From Phoronis australis (lineage: Eukaryota; Phoronida; Phoronidae): DNA of 64,000 bases. The position numbers were made by a program, and so were the translations under genes. Shown piece by piece: positions 60,125 to 64,000 of this stretch. The notes beneath the pieces are model-generated. The model saw only the letters and a list, made by a program, of their open reading frames with translations. It ran no database searches and had not been told where the DNA came from. Where the stretch lies: assembly GCA_002633005.1 (NCBI GenBank), contig NMRA01000515.1, forward strand, positions 213,004-277,003. Reading direction: 5' to 3'. Positions within the stretch are counted from its first letter, which is position 1, and each line of letters starts with the position of its first letter.

Positions 60125-60642
60125 GGCACACAATACATGACACACGTAGGAATATCATAAAATAATCGAGGCCTTTAGGAACGTGCACGCGACAATAGCT
60201 TATCAAAATCCCCCATCACAGGACAGCGGACAATGAAGTGTTTTTGTGACGGACGAAGGCCACTATAATATGGGACGTCACGATCTTCTCGTGTTTTTAT
60301 TGATCATGGCACGTTGTTTTGAATATGACTAGGTATCGTGTACAAAAATGTTTTACTGCCAAATTTGGCGGATCGTTTGAAGTGAACGTTTAGTCAGGAG
60401 AGAATTTGTGAGATCACTGATGACTCAATTCGTTTTCTCACGAAGATATATAGTTTTATGCATATCACCTGTTATTTACTAACTTAAACCGGTGACAGAA
60501 GTTAAGAGGCCAGTTATGCATGCTGAAAATGAAGAAAAGATAAATAAAAAGCGAAAGGTTATTTTCAAACATCGAGTCAAAAACATGAGACTTCGAACTG
60601 ATTACAGGGTCGAATGAAAATTTTTATCACACTGATAACACT

Positions 60643-60745
60643 AACAATTACAATAACAACAATAATAAAATAATAATAATTATCATCACCATCATCACCA
60701 CCACCATCATCGTCATCGTCATCATCAGCATTATCATAATAATAA
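60643..60745. repeat. Compound trinucleotide microsatellite
   Basis: AAT/AAC, then ATC/ACC/GTC and ATA triplet stretches. Confidence 0.85.
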
Positions 60746-62450
60746 TGTCATAAAAAATTACACGGTCGGAATTTGCTCTCAGAATTAACTGAGAATTTTT
60801 GGCCAATATTTTTAATGTGGTACAATATTCAACAGATCCACGCGACGCAACGTATGAGTAATTTAGCTGGGTGGCGCCAGAACCAGCTCAGGAGGTGTCG
60901 TCAACTAATAGACATACCGCTACCGCGCACCGCGTCTTATTCTTAATGTTCATAGACTATCAATCACCAGTCTAATCTGAAGTCAATTTGCGCTAGAAAT
61001 AATATAATGGTCAGGCCAGTCAGGCCCCGAGCTGGTCAAATGACGACCTTTAAGCTAGTCTTTTGTAACCAGATAATAAGCCTTAGCTAAGGTAGTCATT
61101 TCGCCCTTTCTTCACCCACCCATTGTTCGCAAATTTGGCGTGAACTATTGTGATCTCTTTATTTCAACTTGCGCAATCTGGACAGTGCTCTCAATTTGTC
61201 TAATTAGATTGCACTTCGCCAATTTAGAAGGAACTGGTTACTAGGTCCAACATTACTAGATCTACCCTGATGTATTCTTACGCAACCACATCTTCCGTTT
61301 ATATTTTTGATATTACATTGCTTCAAACATTTCAATCACATGACATTTCTCCCAGTTTACAATTATCCTAAATAATATTGTTTCTTAGTACATTGAAAAT
61401 ATTTATTGCTGCGTAATTTGCGAACTGTTAGCACTATTAGTTATTTAATTCGCCATGTTTTTTCAAGACACTACGACATTTACTACAGCTGCGTTGCTAC
61501 TGACTCGGATACCCACTCATTTGACTACATTACTTGCGACTATTTTACCGTTAACTAGATTCCTGAACATTATGCTCAAATAAATACATGATATAGTATT
61601 GTTTTTCATTGTTGACTTAAAAGAGGAAAAATGTATTGATTTGTAATAACTTATTTCATTGAAATTCACTATTATTTGTTTTGCCACACCAAACTCAGCT
61701 CTGATTATTTGTTAATAAAGTATGGAATGCCGTCAAATCTAAAAAGAAAATTCCATATTTGGGAAATGATTTGATCTCTTGCCCAAAAACGGAGTCGGCA
61801 ATATTTGTGCAATGGGAAATACGAAATACGATGTAAATTGTAATAAATATACGTGGCTCTCCCGCATGCCATGTCGGCAAATGAACTTCGCCCTGTCCGT
61901 GGGTTGACTATTCATTGACCACTTTTCCAATAAATACACGACTCTCCTAAAAACAGCATCTCATTTAACGGTAAAGTTGCTTAAATTATTTCCACCACGA
62001 GTGTTTTTTACAATAGCCGAATATCGTTACGTAAAGCCAGACTAAGTTACACAAGACGTTTAGACTAATCACTAAGTCTGAGGAGCTGAGTAGTATTCAG
62101 CTGTCCTCCACTTGCGCCGGCTCAAGCACACTGAAGGACCGAGGATGGGACTCATTAGATCAAGACCACACCTGGGACCGGTAACGTCCATTTAACTTCG
62201 CAGTTCACCGACGAAGAAGTGTTCTTGTATGTCTGACTATGAAAAATGGATTATTTACCAGTAAATTTGGAGCAATAAGAATCAGTGAAGCACCTACGAA
62301 CAACTAATTTTATTTCCTGGCTGTGAATAGAAAATGCAATTAATATTGGTGAAAACATCACACTACAGCTTTTCTTTAGCACGGTCAAGACATTTGCACT
62401 TGAAAATCTTTCCAGAATAACAATAGAATAAAGTTTATATCCAATAACTT

Positions 62451-62625
62451 GAGAGAGAGAGAGAGAGAGAGNNNNNNNNNNNNNNNNNNNNNNNNNNNNN
62501 NNNNNNNNNNNNNNNNNNNNNNNNNNNNNNNNNNNNNNNNNNNNNNNNNNNNNNNNNNNNNNNNNNNNNNNNNNNNNNNNNNNNNGGGGGAGGGAGGGAG
62601 GGAGACAGAGAAAGAGAAAGAGATA
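62451..62625. other. GA microsatellite around a 114-base N gap
   Basis: A GA run enters Ns at 62472-62585 and leaves as GGGA/GAAA repeats. The gap is probably an unresolved purine repeat. Confidence 0.9.
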
Positions 62626-63711
62626 TAATACCATCATAAGTGTAACTTGAACGGAGGGGTTATGACCGAAGACAAAAGTTAAAAAAATGACGAAAATACG
62701 GCCAACATATCTCAAGTTATGCGCGCGGGGATATTCATTCTCGATTTGTGCAACACCGTGACACAATCGAGGTTGAGTGTCAATTTAATGGGTCACGTTT
62801 TAAAGTTATTTTCACAATAGGACGAAAATGCATTAGTATTTTTAGAACAGGACACTGTTCATTAAAACGAAAATGAAGACCTCTTCACTAGACGATGTTT
62901 TGAAAGACCATCTTTACTATTAGACTAATGTAAATATGTGTGGATACCAATCCTCAATATTTTTATATTGGTTTATCTCCGCTATCATTTTTATTCACCC
63001 TATTTCTAGTAGAGTTCACGCTTTCTGACTGAAATAATTACTTAAAAGTTTGCGCCACTGAAGCTATTTTTGAAAAAGAATCACTTTAAGAGCACCCTGG
63101 AGCTTGTTTCGCAAAAGCATCATAGCGGGATTATTCGGCTTACAGTTTCACCCTCTTTCTGAAATTCAAATAGCAATCGAGTTTTTGAAAATGATCCGCC
63201 CAAGTACGCGCGATTGTATGCACTGCCCTGCGGTGACGTGGATATTTAATATTGACAAATCAAAACGCGAACTCTTTTGTCCCACAACAATAGAGACGCA
63301 TCCCTCTGTTCCGAGTCAAAGAGCACTCGTCGTTCACCTTTCCCCAGATTTAACTTTTAATAGTGGGTTTCATGTTCCAAGAATACAATTCACTGCAGTC
63401 AAGACACTTGACTAATCGCCGAGGATTGTCTAAGTGAAGGTGAATTTTTTGCCTTTCATTTTATTGTGAAGCTTGAGTGGTGGTCCATTATTCTCTTAAG
63501 CGCTGACACGCGCCGAGGTTCATCAGCACGCGTCTGTAATCGTCCGAGATAGCTATCAGCGGTGATTAAAACCTGAAGTGGATGAATTCGAATTCTTAGG
63601 GTAAGCCTCATAGGCAAAACGGAGAACATAAAAACAAATGCGATGAAAATCAGCGCACATTTTCATCAAATGTCTTTCCATTAGATATCGAGCACCTTGG
63701 AGAGGTTGTTT

Positions 63712-63771
63712 GTTATTATTATTATTATTCTTCTTCTTCTTCTTCTTATTATTATTATTATTATTATTATG
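63712..63771. repeat. ATT/CTT compound microsatellite
   Basis: TTATTATT, then TTCTTCTTC, then ATTATTATT runs. Confidence 0.92.
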
Positions 63772-63904
63772 CTTAAATAATATCCTAAAGACGATGTCTA
63801 TCTAGAGTAAACTGGAGTTTAAAAACAGGTCTGTGGTTACGTTCTAATCTACAGAAGGAAGTTTATGGTAATCAGTAAAATTTTTTTCGTCTATCGATGA
63901 CCTT

Positions 63905-63987
63905 ATATGTATGTATTTATATATGTATGTATGCATGCATTCATGTATCTATGTATCTATGTATCAATGTATCTATGCATGTATGTA
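63905..63987. repeat. ATGT-type tetranucleotide repeat
   Basis: Irregular TATG/CATG/TATC tetranucleotide units to near the window end. Confidence 0.88.
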
Positions 63988-64000
63988 AGGTAACGTTCAC

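Larger units (their letters stand above)
60125..64000. other. Intergenic DNA upstream of neurogenin
   Basis: No convincing gene. Holds microsatellites and an N run (listed). The frames at 62251-62766 (spanning N) and 63104-63415 show no coding signature. Confidence 0.6.

Noticed and set aside
62251-62766. 171-codon frame
   Set aside because: Runs through 114 Ns and a GA microsatellite.

Overview
This is a stretch of a eukaryotic (animal) nuclear genome. Genes are split by short-to-medium introns with GT/AG borders, the DNA is AT-rich, and introns and intergenic space are full of degraded mobile elements, tandem repeats and microsatellites. Three gene families are recognisable by eye: a gamma-syntrophin, an OXR1/NCOA7-type TLDc protein and a neurogenin-type bHLH factor. 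Together with the repeat style they point to a marine invertebrate deuterostome. A hemichordate such as an acorn worm is my best guess, but this is inference. Nothing bacterial or phage-like is present.

Layout. (1) 1-12.3 kb: the 3' half of a gamma-syntrophin gene on the + strand (split PH domain and C-terminus, stop at 8236). It is surrounded by extra copies of its own exons: 228-2101 repeats 6151-7766, and 9359-12249 repeats 7889-9357. Each extra copy abuts a single N, so I read them as unmerged alternative haplotypes rather than biological duplications. The second copy carries a 644-bp solo LTR with a 4-bp target duplication. (2) 12.9-13.6 kb: a small unrecognised two-exon + strand gene. 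(3) 13.8-45.9 kb: one large OXR1/NCOA7-like gene on the - strand. I could reconstruct 19 coding exons whose phases all agree. They encode 968 residues with LysM, GRAM-like and C-terminal TLDc domains. An upstream exon at 45.8-45.9 kb may give a second N-terminus. Introns hold tandem arrays, a CAG...CTG inverted-repeat transposon, a modular dispersed repeat, a TTAA-flanked THAP-bearing (Kolobok-like) relic and another failed contig merge at 31150. (4) 45.9-59 kb: a long intergenic region with no convincing gene, holding hairpins, a LINE 3' remnant, a 2.7-kb inverted-repeat-bounded block and, nested in it, a 0.3-kb foldback with a tRNA-like core. (5) 59.27-59.99 kb: an intronless neurogenin-like gene on the - strand with a TATA box. 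(6) 60.1-64 kb: intergenic DNA with microsatellites and a 114-base run of N.

The syntrophin and OXR1 genes are convergent, tail to tail, with the small orphan gene between them. I see no functional link between the three recognised genes: one is a membrane scaffold, one an oxidative-stress/V-ATPase-associated factor and one a neural transcription factor. I found no undescribed multi-gene system. The most notable items are the polymorphic LTR insertion, the tRNA-cored foldback, the TTAA/THAP transposon relic, the alternative OXR1 N-terminus and the orphan gene.
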